From: Mansonella perstans
Lineage: Eukaryota; Nematoda; Chromadorea; Rhabditida; Onchocercidae
Assembly: GCA_037074765.1 (NCBI GenBank)
Contig: JBAMDO010000032.1
Span: forward strand, 186,001 to 250,000
Reading direction: 5' to 3'
DNA: 64,000 nt
How positions within the stretch are numbered: position 1 is the first letter of the stretch; every line of letters begins with the position of its first letter. A program made the translations under genes and the position numbers. Under the pieces are notes generated by a model. It was not told the DNA's origin. It was given only the letters and a program-made list of their open reading frames with translations, and made no database searches. Positions 1-14,791 of the stretch are shown here, in pieces.

Positions 1-900
1 TGTAGTTGGTCACAACTAACGTGAAACTGAATGAGATTAGTAGGTAAAAATTAAACTGATGCGGTGTTTTTTAATCTTGGTGATTTACGGTCTGAAGCTT
101 ATGTTGAAAATAAATAAGCATACTCTAATTAAGCTTGACCTTAACAAATAAGCACACTTTAATTAAGCATGACCTTTTTGAAATTATTGCGAAATTCTGT
201 GTTTACTCCAGATCAAGATTCGCTTGTTTTTTCTTTCTTTGTTTCGTGATTTTACCAGCTATAAAATTAGGTAGCAAAGCTGATTATTGATGAAAATTGA
301 TTATAGTTTGTTGCTTTAAATTTTTGAAACGACAATTTTGGAATATCATTGATTTCTATTTATAATCATATTTGTATTTCTATCGATATACCAAAATATA
401 TTTGAAGAGATTGATAGGTGCTTTCTATTACTCTTATCATTAACAATTAAGAGGCGGTAAATAACATGTAGGAAGTGCCGCAGTACTATTAATGTTATTA
501 TCATCTTGAAAACAGCAATCTTTTGCATCTTCCTAATTAGTAAGAGGGGACGGATTCGGTAAAGACCTTTTATGAGGTGTTTTTTCTCGGGAATCACTAA
601 TAACTTTGACTGGATGAAAACGATATATACTTGGTTTTATTGTTTTCGGCTTTCATTGTCTGATGATCGTAGTGCAAGTTATAATGATAATAACAATAAT
701 AAAAGTGGCAATAAGGAGTCATTTTGTCTTGAGGAGGAGTAAATGTATATAGGAAAAAGGGATAAATAACCGTAATGCCGATGTTGTACCAGTCGAGGAC
801 CGACAGGGTCTCGCCGTGCTTCGTACTAGTCTGTACCATAGCATACCATACCTCCATCATATCACAATACTGATCGTAGAAGCAATGAGCGTCAAGAAAC
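1..900. other. Left edge, no gene resolved
   Basis: No exon chain or recognised protein was found in this AT-rich stretch. Around 780-950 base composition is less AT-rich, and the minus strand stays open over 597-953 with a Trp/Tyr/Cys-rich translation, so a lone minus-strand exon is possible. I could not place it in any family, and it may be a chance reading frame. Confidence 0.4.
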
Positions 901-1368
901 ATGACGATCCGAAAATCCATTTCCGCTTCCTTTCCATCTCTGCTTGAGGTCAATATGTCTTCGGCGATTTATTCATGTGCTTTCTTGACCTTCGTTAGCA
1001 TAATTTTTATATGCTGTTTTACCGCATACTATTTAGAGATCTCGAAAAAAAGAAGGAATTGGTGTCACTTGAAGAAGAAGTGTCATCTAACGTACATCAG
1101 TTCTGATTTATTGGTGGCGGAGACGAGTGTCATGGCTGTAGGTTGCTTCAATCAACCGTCCATGCTACCTGGAGAGGACAAGATCTCTCTTCGAGGTACC
1201 AGCAGTTCACTTTCACCGCCAAATAGTTCCAGCCTATTTCACTCCTGCTGGTCACCCATTCCCAATGCATCCGAATGTTTGCCGCCACCTTGGCATTCCG
1301 TCTACAGTTGGATCAGTAGCACAGGACAGGCAAGTCTTAATCCTATGCATATTGCAAATGTTAGTTGA
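901..1368 (+). CDS. Uncharacterised ORF with one hydrophobic segment (possible single-pass membrane protein)
   Basis: An open frame of 155 codons starts at ATG 901 and ends at TGA 1366-1368. I do not recognise the protein. Residues about 19-46 are hydrophobic (AFLTFVSIIFICCF) and are followed by a basic stretch (KKRRNWCHLKKK), as in a signal-anchor or single transmembrane segment. The C-terminal half is rich in Ser and Pro. A second frame is also open from about 1142 to 1431 and follows a CTGTAG acceptor-like site; together with a coiled-coil-like stretch around 1020-1090 (DLEKKKELVSLEEEV) it would give a different, multi-exon gene. The two models are mutually exclusive and I cannot choose between them. 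Composition here is clearly less AT-rich than the flanks, which favours coding sequence of some kind on the plus strand. Confidence 0.3.
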   Translation: MTIRKSISASFPSLLEVNMSSAIYSCAFLTFVSIIFICCFTAYYLEISKKRRNWCHLKKKCHLTYISSDLLVAETSVMAVGCFNQPSMLPGEDKISLRGTSSSLSPPNSSSLFHSCWSPIPNASECLPPPWHSVYSWISSTGQASLNPMHIANVS

Positions 1369-2100
1369 AAATATTCTTGAACTCTTGAAACCCGCGGTAG
1401 GAATCTCTAGCATCTTTCCAATTGAAAATTGATTTTTCGAGGAATAAAGTACTGTAATTATGAAGAATACACAATACATTCGCTACTCATGCGAGCTCCA
1501 TTGGACAATTCCAATCCAGTTTCCTACTTATCACCAACAATGATTGCTTGAGAAGCTTAAGTCGGTGAAGAGATTGTTGGCAAACTGTAAGGCTCTCAAC
1601 TTTACTTAGGTTCTTCGTCCATGTACATGCAACACGATTTATCAATGAGATTTCTCCTGATTAGGAATTATAGCAGATACTTATCAAGTGTAATTTGTTC
1701 AGTACACGTAGTGTCGTTTTTTCTGAACCAAAAACTAAAAAAATTAGAAGAAATCAAAAAAGCTGTCTTGAAATAATATAATCCTTTTTCATCAGGATAA
1801 ATTAATCGCAAGTGGGATGTAAAAATGATGAGATCTGCTGTTTTCACCCTTTCTATAATCGTTGTACGTAATAGTGCATGGATAGTATATACAAATATTT
1901 GTTAGTAAGCATTAAATTGTTGAAAAATAATGAGAACAAAATAACATTTCTGCCTTACTGTATCATTAAGAATTGAGTATCGTTCTTGACGCTCTTCTGA
2001 AATAGGAGAAGTGCGATTGAAACTGATTGCTCGGAAGAACTGGAATAAAGAGAGTTAAGAAATTTGAGTACGCTTTGCGAGTACATTTGAATGATCTTAA
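1369..2100. other. Intergenic or 5' region of the MEIOC-like gene
   Basis: Nothing recognisable apart from possible upstream exon material of the following plus-strand gene. An acceptor-like TTTATGCAG lies at about 2123-2131, inside the proposed first exon, so the true 5' end of that gene could be spliced in from this region. Confidence 0.4.
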
Positions 2101-4283
<2,183 letters not shown>

Positions 4284-5959
4284 ATTATGGAATAGAGTTG
4301 TATAGGGCTATTTTATAACACTATTCCATCTTTCATTTTCCATAGAAAACTTTGTATTTAAGCATTCTAACAGTAACTTGTTCTAGTTATTTTTTGGCTG
4401 GCTATCTGTTTATTAACCTCTTTGCTTCCTGTTTATTTTGTTTAGATATATAAATTTTGTATAATGCATGCATATATATATTATATATACTCGAGCTTAA
4501 TATTTTGATTGATAGCCTATTACTATTATAGTCAATTATTATTCTTTCATTAGTTTTGATAGTGTGGAAGAGAAAAATTAGCCCCATTCTTTCCGTATAT
4601 TTTTTTCCATTATAACCGGTTTAATGTTATGCTGCACTTTCTACAGTGTCTTTTCCATCTTTGCCAGGTACTTACACTTTGCTTTTTTTGTACAATATCA
4701 AAACTGATTATTCATTGTGCTAAAAAGAAAGGCTATCATTATCCAATAAAACAACATTGTTCATGCATGCAATACATACATTATATGGTAATTAATAACT
4801 TATATGATAAGAGGCATTTTGTGGCATTGTACAAGAATAGCATTTTTTCGTTACGAGCGATATCTTGCAAATGGAATGGTTATTTTAAAGTTTGAAATGA
4901 GGGACTTAGACGGGGAATACTTTCAGAGCATTTGTAAAATGAGTAAATGATGGAAAAATATTATTAGCTTGCGGAGATTTATATGAATTAATTAGTCATT
5001 TAGCTAACGTAGTACTCTATTTATTTAATCACAGCAGTATTTACAGCATTTCTTCACCTTCTATATTCGTATCTATCTAATCCTTTTGCGCACTTCTTTT
5101 ATTTTTCTGCACAACTGTAGTCTGGTACAGAAATTTGTGAACAGTAGTGATTGATCACTTGTTTGTTTCGGGTATTTCTATGCAGCGCCTTTGTCAAGCA
5201 ATTTTGCTTGACTTTTTCCCGAATTTATAATTTAGGAACGACAATCTACTAGCGCATAGGGACCACTCATTTCTCCTCCTCAACTAACTAAACGACAAAA
5301 TATATTAGTTATAAAACATATTCCCGATATACTACTATTACAGTTAATTTCTGAAGAGGATCAAGCCACAAAAAAGGTGTCTGATGAACCTTAAGAAATG
5401 GCACCCGGAAGTAGTGGACTTCTCAAGTAATTTTACTTTTGTAATATGTCACTCCGAAAAAGCATTGTATTTTAATGCCCACTTTTCGCGGACCTGTCAG
5501 CTGGAATCTAATCGTTGTAAGAAACTATAGTTTTTTCTTGTAAACTGCTTATATGTAATTATGTTTTTCTTTCAGTCCAGTTTCTTCAATATTTATTTCG
5601 AACAAATTATGCAGTTTTTCAACAAATGAATGTACACCCAAATTTAAAAACACCAATATAAGAAAGGAAAATCAGGTTTCCTTCCTCATCATGTGAATGT
5701 CAAAGAGTAGAAACCTCTGAATTGCTGCTATATAAATACTGTCCCATACATGCTTCTCTATGAAAGAATGCTTTATCAATTGAATTACCTGTTTTAAATA
5801 CATGAATCATGATTTGCCTTGGAAACAAAAAACCAATTATACCTGTTTCAAATTTTTCAAAAACATGTTCCCTAACTTTCCAAATGATAGACTCAGATCA
5901 AATAAGAACATCAAGTACACAACCAATCGTAACTGAACAAAAAACATTCCGTGGATAGG
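4284..5959. other. Convergent 3' region between MEIOC-like gene and FIP1
   Basis: No independent gene seen. It holds the 3' ends of the two converging genes. One candidate alternative terminal exon of the MEIOC-like gene sits at 5344-5394: a TATTACAG acceptor followed by 16 codons and TAA. Confidence 0.5.
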
Positions 5960-8900
5960 CTAAGCCAATGAATCCTCCTTGATTTTAGTTTTCTTTTCCT
6001 TCTCTCGTTTGTCTGGACTATCATCATCACTTCTGTGACGTCTAAAATTCTCTTTATGTAATGTACAGTAAGATATTCAAAAATAATAATATAGTTGCTC
6101 CGAATAGAATCTAAAGGTTATACAAAAACAGGAACCACACTAACAGATCAAAATATATGGAGCATTCCCTTTTCTCATCATATAGAATAAAGTTTCTTTC
6201 CTTACGCCGCAAACAATATCAGCGCCAATTCATTCTTGATAACAAAGAAACAATTAGAATTTTCTATATCCAGTTACGTCCATACTTTGCGATTTCTAAA
6301 AATTAAAAAAGCAAAAACAAAATACAACCTTCTCTTTCTATCCCTATCCTTGCCTTTATCTTTGTCGCGATCATTTCGCTCCGAATCGTCCTTTTTCCTC
6401 TCGCTTCCTTCTTTTTTATCATCATCCTTTTCTTCTGTAATCTCTTCTTTTGCTCGAGTTCCTGACTCATCTTTTTTATTTCTTCGTTTTTCTTTGTCTT
6501 TAATATCGCGGTCTTCTTTCCTTCGTGAACTGCGTGAACCTAATATAAAACTGCTTGAAATACACATAAAACAATACTGTTTCCTAAATGTGCATCAAAA
6601 ATTCAGAACTAATAGATATACGAGAACACTAATATACTGCAAAACATCAATTTAAACAGAGCAAATAAGCAAAGTTAATCAAATAAAAACCAGCAACAAT
6701 CTGGCCAGATAGTTTAGCGAGGAAAAAAAATTCGTATTGAGTTCACATAGCGTCACACAATGCAGAACTAACTTTCATAAGGAGAAGTACTTCGTGAACG
6801 ATGTCGTCTGCCTCGCGATTCTCTGTCACGGTCCTTTTCTCGATATCTTTCTGAATCTCGATCTCTATCTCGATCGTCGCGATGTCTTCTTGAAGACCTG
6901 TGAACAATTAAATGACTTTATCGTGTAGTAAACATATTGAAAATCATTCTTTCTTGTCTAGAAGCTCGTACGACACTGAAATCAATCAAAAAAAAGTATG
7001 TAGCAATAGATCATACCGTGGGGAGTACGACCTCGATCGCCTCCGGTATCTTCGTCTACTGCTGCTATAATCGTCTTCTCCACTGTAAAAGACCAGCAAC
7101 ATAGTTTTCTTAGAAAAGTTGGATGATATTTTGAATGTGAAAAAAATGTGAAAAAAAGAACTGATAAAATGAAAAGTTTGTTGGACAACACATGCGAATG
7201 GAAGACCACAAATATAAAATTCGATAAATAAGTTTTGAAATCAGCTAAAAATATTGGAGAAAATTATACCTGTCACCTGAATCACGATCTCTTTCACGTT
7301 CACGACAACGATCACGATCGGCTCGATCTTTATCATCATCTTTAAGTTCTCGACGCTCCAAACCAGGAGGCGGAAAAGTTGGTCTAGACATTAGCGGGGG
7401 AGGCCGTGAAAGTGGAGTTGCTGGAGCACCTGAAATGCATTACAATCAACACACAATACTTTCAAAACTTTAATTTGAATTGAAGAAGCTATAACATAAA
7501 GTTACCAAATCGTGGTGGTGGGAAGTTGAGAGGTGGTTGTGAAAAGTTCGGTGGAGGTACGCTGAAACCTGGCGGAGGTACATTCGTATTTGGTAATCCA
7601 AGTCTTACTGGTGGTGGTGCACCAATTCCCGGTGGTGGAAGCATCGGATTAAACCTGAATTGACATGCTGAATCTAAAAATTGCTTTTTTTTTGGTAACA
7701 GAGCTTTGAATTCTGATGCGTATGTAAGCATGAAGTGCTCGAAAAGAGCAATATGAAACGAATACCCGGGCGGTGGTACGGAAGTATCAACCGTAGGAAT
7801 ATGTCGTGCATTCATATCATTGAAACTTGGTGGAGGCGTGGACGAACCAGGTGGAGCTGGTTCATCCACTCCTGGTGGACCATCATTAGCCGAAACCGGT
7901 AAATTGGGAAGAACTGACACTGCTGGCATTGGTACGCTACTGAAAATGAATACAATGAAGATAAAACGAGAGCGAGTTAGATATGAAAATAAACTGAAAA
8001 CATAATAATAAAAAGACTAGAAAGTAACCTTTTATTAGCAGCATTTATAATATCAATAACAGGCGGTGGTTTAGAGAAATCTGGTGGAGCTTTCGTAAAA
8101 TCTGGAGTCCCTGATGCAGCAGCATTTGTTAAGGATGGAACCGAATTATCTGGAGCCAAGGGTGCTACAACTCCATCGCTAGTGCCATCCAGAACACTGA
8201 CTGTCTGTAAAAAAATGAATAAATAAGAATAAGTAATAGAAAATTGGATCTTTTTTCCAGACGCCCTTTATAAAAGTATAGAGGTTTATTTGAGAAATTT
8301 ATCTTTGGAACAATTAATAATGAAATAAATGCAGTTCTTATAATGACTCTACATTGTTTGCAGAAGAGGGATAGGACCAAATAGTGCTCTCAACCTGCCA
8401 AATTGACAGAGCAATTAAAAACAAGTCAAAGTGATACTATGATATTTGTCAGTTACACAGAAGATTTATTGTATTTTTTTTTTTTTGAACAATGGCACTT
8501 GGAAACTTACAGAAACAGACAAGGATGTCCCAGAAGTTCCACCAGAACCAACTGCTCTCGGTGCCGCACCAGTTAACACAGTGCGCATTATGGGCTGTTG
8601 ATTCTAAATAAAAGAAATTGAAATATTCCCAGACAGACTCCGACTTCATGATTAAATTTCCACTAAAAATCTCGAAACTCACCGCTTCTAATTTGAAACC
8701 GCTGAAATCCATTGATGATTTCTCTTGTCCTAGAATCGGAATTGTTTGTAGCTGTCGGCCGCCTAAACGAAAACAAACAAATAAAACAAAAAAACATAAC
8801 ATGATAATATCATACTACAAATCCTTTAATACCGCTCTTGTGGAGATATTACTTACCTTCATTTGATAATCAAATTAAAAAAATCGGAAGAAGTCAAATT

Positions 8901-9936
8901 TTAAAAAAATCGATGTAAATTGAAATTACAAAAATTGACACAAATTAAAATTAAGAAGAAAAGCCTATGAAAAATTAATGCCCGAATACTTCCTAATTGG
9001 TTTGGTTAGTAAACCGACAAGTGATACTGCTGAAATTTAACGCACAGTGTTCAAAGATACCTGTTAAGGTAGCACTTTGTGAAACTGGAGTAACTAGGGT
9101 GATACTGGAGAAAAGGGCTTTGTTAACGGCAGCTTGTGTACCATATTCAGATCTCAGTTTTCTCTGTCTTTCGCAATACATGTTCCATGTTTCTGCAAAT
9201 AGCCTTTTAAAAGATGTATTTTACATTTAGAATACGATATGAAAATACTCCTAACACTTGACCTTCACAGAATCCGTAATTGAAGTAATCCGTAATGTCG
9301 GCACCAGGTTTTCGCCAAGGCCTCTCCTCCATCTGTGCTAAATCTAAATCGTAAATCGGCTCCCCATTGATTGTTGGAGTTGCATCTACATCAAGCTTAC
9401 CAACGCTACTGCCTGTTGCTTTCTGAATTTAATATCGTTTTAGCACGGCATCCATTAAAAAAGTAGTCACATTACAATAAGATTAATTAAACTGTTCGTT
9501 CATTTTCCCTCTAAGTCTAATTGCTCTCATTAATTCTTCTCTTCCCCTTTTCAGAATTGTTTAAGACTTACCGCAGCAGAAAATGGAACATTTTGCTTAA
9601 TTTGTCCAATAGTAACAACCACTTCTTCGTCATCACTGTCATCATCATCACCCGATAATTCATCCTCTTCCATATCCTTAATTTCTTCATTCAGCTATTA
9701 CAGAAGAACTTGTTAAAAAAAAATATCTTGAGCATGTTTGAAAACAAGCCTAAAAATATAGAGTAAATTGCAGAAAAAGATACCTGCTCAGTCGTAGTAT
9801 CAGGTTTGACGTTTTGTTCACTATCGCCGTTAATAGTCACACTTATTTCACTGCTTCCTACCTGGCTATCTTCATCGTGTGGAGGTAGGGGCTCCTCGTA
9901 ATGCTCGCTCGACTCTAGAAGCGCCCCTTCCGACAT
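5960..9936 (-). CDS. FIP1L1 homologue: FIP1, pre-mRNA 3'-end processing factor (CPSF subunit)
   Basis: FIP1 bridges poly(A) polymerase and the cleavage/polyadenylation specificity factor in the nucleus. Fourteen exons read in frame from ATG 9936 to TAG 5960, with correct phases throughout: 9784-9936, 9572-9694, 9263-9422, 9061-9192, 8683-8762, 8511-8603, 8029-8204, 7766-7939, 7506-7654, 7270-7429, 7017-7082, 6791-6897, 6329-6539 and 5960-6041 (about 621 residues). An acidic N-terminus (DDDDSDDEE) precedes the diagnostic Fip1 motif PWRKPGADITDYFNYGF (exon 3). A Pro-rich middle (repeated VPPPGF/PPP) and a long C-terminal RD/RE/RS-rich tail follow, as in metazoan FIP1L1. An alternative donor at the end of the twelfth exon would add six residues (STSPYE) in frame. 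The plus-strand frame over 6236-6655 is merely the complement of the charged tail. Confidence 0.93.
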
Positions 9937-10919
9937 AGTGTTGCCAAACAATTCAAAAAATGATATTTTCTAAAATACAAAACAACGATGCTTAAATTCT
10001 GATTAAATTCCAATTATTGAGGCAATTCTTGTGTCTCATGCGAGAACTGCCTCAATATTTCAGGCTAGTTCAAAGCGAGTACTGAAAAAATACGAAGAAC
10101 TGACTACTACTGCCACGAGAATCTGAATAGAAAAACTCGTCACTTTTGTTACTGAAACCTACTTCCTTCGGTTAATTCCTAATGACCTGGAAATACAAAT
10201 GCACATGCAGTCAGCAGAGATTTAAATATAACCATTTTTAAATAATGACCAGCTAAACAATATAATTAAGTTTTCAACCGAACCATAGTATCTTCACCAC
10301 CTTTTCAAGAGATTTTTCGAAATTCTTGAAGAGCGAACAAAATAAAACATCCACAAAAAGCAATATAAAAGAAAGAAGGCAGAAGAACAAAACCCAGTCT
10401 TTCATACTTTTGAATATTTTCAAATTCATTTATTACGATTAAAACCATCTAGAAATATAGTGCATCTGTTATGTATGATATCAAAACACATATTCAAAAA
10501 ATACCCCAAACCACAATACATATAGGATAAAGTAACAAGCATTATATATGTAAATTAAAACAAACTACACTATTCTAATACAGAACGTAGTACTTGAAAA
10601 AATTGTCAAGAATAACAATAACAAACAATACATTCCCAGTGGCATAAAGATAAATAAGCACAAATCGATTTACAGTTCGAAATGATTACAAGACCAGCAA
10701 ATAACGCATGTCCAAAATATTTTTATTTAGCTTAAAAACATTCCCAAGGGAGGATAAAAATCGAAAGAATACGAAAATGACTAGTGTTTCCGCAGTACCG
10801 GAATGCTGAGATCCATACAATGTAAATAATATGAAATGCAGCTGAAAGCTTCTGACTCGTCTAAAAGATAGAAATTTCTGGCCGTAGAGACCATATGCTG
10901 GATAAAAATCAAATGGATA
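9937..10919. other. FIP1 5' flank and VPS36 3' UTR
   Basis: No further gene. The minus strand carries an AATAAA at about 10720, roughly 200 nt beyond the VPS36 stop, a plausible poly(A) signal. VPS36 and FIP1 lie head-to-tail on the minus strand about 1 kb apart; I see no evidence that decides whether they are co-transcribed. Confidence 0.45.
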
Positions 10920-13551
10920 TCAGCAAGAAATCACGAAACGATTTGGATAAAATGTAAGTCCTTCAACGGTATCATCACGGCAAAGCTTAGCTTGTGCCTC
11001 CGCCGCAAGCAACCTTAAGATAATTTGATGAGTTTACCAAGTTACAATGCAAAAGTCTTTAGTGATTATCAATTATAAGCCATGAGATGAAAAAAAACTA
11101 TATTTTCAACTTTTACATATTACAATCCTGCAACATTCCAAATATGGCGGAAAAGATCTTACCTCTCCTTTGCAAGGATAACTGTGATACCGAGACATTT
11201 AGCAAGCTTAGTAGCATCACAAGTGCCCATAGCTGCTACCAACTTCGCAGTGCCCTCAGTCGTTGTTTCTACACTCATCTCTTTCAGCTGTACAACCATG
11301 ACACCGCTTTCAAATCGATTCAAACTGTAATAAAAATCTTTCGAATCACTTCCCCCCCGAAAAGAAAAAACCCAAAATTTCTGCTTAATGTGTAACAAGC
11401 TTCATATTATTGATTGGCATACCTGGTGAAGTGATGTATAGTGTTTTTAATAGCTTGTAGAATAAAAGCATAACGCTTCAGTATTCTCCTTACGTTTATT
11501 CGAAATCATTTACGATTGTTCTTAACGAAACTTGATCAGAAATGGTTCAATACAATTAATAGACTAACTTGTAATAATTAACTTACGATATGGGTAAATT
11601 CATTTGTCCCAACATCTGACATGCATTCAAAATATCCTCTGGTGACAAAAGCTCTAAACCGCGAGCTCTGTTAATACGGCAATATACGTCTGATAGAGTC
11701 ATCATCCCACCGCATTCCTAGATATGCATAATGAACGTATTTTAAAAGACAATATACTGTCTACGCTAAAACTAAGCAAATAAGTTTTTAAAGATCGAAC
11801 CTTAAGAGGGGCACATAACACCACGGCCAACTCTTCCGCAAGTTTTTTGTAGTACTCAGCGCTGCTGCCAAATGCTGATTTTGTCACTGGGTCGCTAACG
11901 CCCAAACTAAGTAAATAAGTCTTGAAGCGTACAGTCTGAAATTGATATTGCAATAACACACACCAAACTGGAAGAGAAAACTGAAAATGGGACACACTAA
12001 CTTCGTCGTCAGTAATCTCGCCTTTTTTTGCTCGCAACTTGTCAGTGATGACCTTCGAGAGGGATACCATCTCTCGCGCATATTCCATCAATCGATTCAT
12101 ATCTTCAAAAGCCTAAAACAAATTTCACTCTGCCTAAAGTACGAAACTATCCTAATCACTTATTGTCGCTATTATTATGTAATAAACATGGAGTAGTACC
12201 TGACTTATGCTTTCATGAGTACGATGATGATTCTCAGCAAGTCTTTTTTCAATGCCTGAAATACCTACGGCCCGCGGAATCACAGCGTTACAGTTGCGTG
12301 ACTAAAATATGTAAAATTAACGATAAATTGTAAAGTAGAAGCAAACTCGTTTATTTACAAAGCACTGCTACTCAAAAATAGTGCAGCTAAATTTAATTAT
12401 CAGACTAATTTAACTGACAGAGAAAAAGAATTCGAAGAAATATTAGGACATACACCAGCAGAGCCTGAAGTTACGCATCCATAAGATGCTCTTTCCCACG
12501 TATTCATTCCCAGCGCTTCTTTGTATTTTTCAAAGAACTGCAAATGAAAATAGCTACAACGAACAAAAACAAGTCCTGTAAACTCCGCCATATTTAAAAG
12601 ACGCTACTCCATTTACAATGTTTTAGTCAGGATAGGACAAAGTTTTCAGTTTTAAAAAAATATGCAAAAAAGTTTCGAACCTCAGTAATTCAAGAAATTC
12701 TAAAAACTGATATCTATTCGCTGATATCTATTTAACTATCAAATTTATTGGTTCTACAAGAAATGAAAAGGCATACCAGACAATATGTTTCCGAAAATCA
12801 CTTATTTACAAGCATCCATTATGAACAAAAACGATATAAATATTCACCTCATCTTCTCCACCATTTCGAAAAACAAGGCGAATATAATTAAAAGATGAGG
12901 AGGTGAATGGGCCTCGTTGTTGTCCGAGTGGTTTAGGATGCAGCGAAAGAATGATTTTGCCACCTCGACGGAACATTGACTTATGATGTTTCTCAATACC
13001 AGCTACTAATGAGTGATGTAAGATTAGCCGATGGTCCTGTAAAAATAAAAGAATACCAAAAAAAAAAAAAAAAGAAAAAAAACATTGGGCGCAATTTCAC
13101 ACGAGAGTAAATTTATAAGTGAAAAATATGTATTTTCATAATAAAGTAAACCTAAAGAAATAAATTTAGCTTTGATAACTTCTCAACATATTAGATAGAC
13201 TAAATCTTCGAGTCAAATATTGTATAAATGATAGTTGGATTAACAGAGATATTGCAAGAAGATACAGAAGTACTTACTGGATCATTTGAATCAGCCCAAA
13301 TAATGCGATGTAATGTGAGGGAAGCAGTTCCTTGCTCATACGTTGTCTGAAATATTCAACGTTTTGTAATTTAAATTTAACGTTTTTGTAATTTTTATTC
13401 AGCGTTTTGTAATTTTTTACCTTTTCTACAACAAAAAACAATCAAATGATGATACCTGTTTCACGTCACCATCGTATATGCCCACGTGGCCACTTTGTAT
13501 GATTATATCTTCCATATATTCTCCTGGCTGATACCATGTTAGCCTATCCAT
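10920..13551 (-). CDS. vps-36: VPS36, ESCRT-II subunit
   Basis: VPS36 is the ubiquitin- and lipid-binding subunit of ESCRT-II, sorting ubiquitinated cargo into multivesicular endosomes. Ten exons chain in frame: 13456-13551, 13278-13346, 12848-13036, 12454-12537, 12200-12301, 12002-12112, 11801-11935, 11587-11717, 11163-11324 and 10920-11013, giving 390 residues against about 386 in human. Residues about 1-135 form the GLUE domain ([13 protein letters not shown] at the start). The EAP30-type winged-helix region follows ([20 protein letters not shown], then [20 protein letters not shown]). The C-terminus carries the conserved [17 protein letters not shown]. No NZF insert, which is yeast-specific, is present. 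No key motif is missing. Confidence 0.95.
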
Positions 13552-14791
13552 TATATCTGGGAAGATTAAACGAAGAAATAGCACACACCATACAAAGGCC
13601 ACACCAAAATCTCAGAATAGTATTGACCACCTAATAGTAGTAGTAGTAGATCACAATAACGCGGCTCTTAAATGAAAACATTTCAGTACAGCCAACTCTT
13701 TTAACATAAATTAGCCAGGAGAGTATCTTTTATCATTTTATCATATTTTATCAGCTAAGAGAGTATATTTTATGCCGTGCTGGAATTTTGCTAGTTTTTT
13801 TGGATGTTTATGAGTATTTGTAGGAGGTATGATGGAATTAAGCGTATGAAACTACTATCATACTGCAAGAATCCATAGAGTCATGCTGAATCATGTGATA
13901 TTCTACATCTTTAACGCTTATCGAGACTAATCGAGATTTCCTCATACATCTAAAAGTTACTTCAAAGCAACTAAACTTATCCATATTTTCGATATTTGAA
14001 TATGGTGAACTTTGGCAATGAGCATGTTGAGAAACCGTGAAACTAGCTATTCCCCCTGCCTTTGAAAAAAAACAAGATCTTAAATCTCGTGACGGATTGA
14101 AGTTGAAATTTTCAAAGCAGTAAGACACTGATAAGAAGTAGGGGAATATCAACTTGAAGCCTTTGAAAAGCTATGCAAATTAGAAATTGATAAGTGATTT
14201 TAAGCTGACCCTTATCTCTACTATAACTCTTGAAACATTTTATTGCTTCAGAAGTTCAGAAGATATGAAACAATAGCTTAAATCTGTTTTACTGATTTTA
14301 TCTATTTGTTTATCTTCTGAAAGAATTCCATTATTTGTATCTTGTAAAAGCAAAGTTGTATGTCGACTCCCAAAAACAGAATTATCAAACAAGACTGTTG
14401 ATTAAATATTTTCATTTCCAATTATTTGCATCCCTTCATATATCATCATTGCTCCTTATCTTTTCATTGCTCTTCGCGAGTTTTTTTCATATTTAGGGAC
14501 TATATCCTATCTCAAAGAAAAATACGATAAAGTTTTATTTAAAAAGACACAAGACAATTACAGCATGTAGTTTTAAATTTTTTTAAAATTTTTTAAAAAA
14601 AAAATTTGCAACTTCCATAGATGTCTTATTTGAGCAATTTTATCCTCAACACAAAAACATTTGCATTACACTTATTTGTATGAACAAATACAGTATGTGT
14701 TGTACATTGTGCATGCATAAATCATAAATATTCCACAACTTATTTGCGCATACGATAATTGTATTTTGCAAGAGGGAAAAAGAGGTATCAA
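13552..14791. other. Intergenic, no gene seen
   Basis: AT-rich spacer between PITHD1 (3' end) and VPS36 (5' end), both on the minus strand. It contains low-complexity A/T runs around 14575-14610. A minus-strand frame over 13838-14152 has no recognisable motif. Confidence 0.45.

Noticed and set aside
6236..6655. Plus-strand 139-codon frame rich in Ser/Phe/Leu
   Set aside because: It is the complement of the Lys/Glu/Arg/Asp-rich C-terminal exon of FIP1, which forces an open frame on the opposite strand.
13838..14152. Minus-strand 104-codon frame between PITHD1 and VPS36
   Set aside because: No recognisable domain, no flanking splice structure, AT-rich composition like the spacer.
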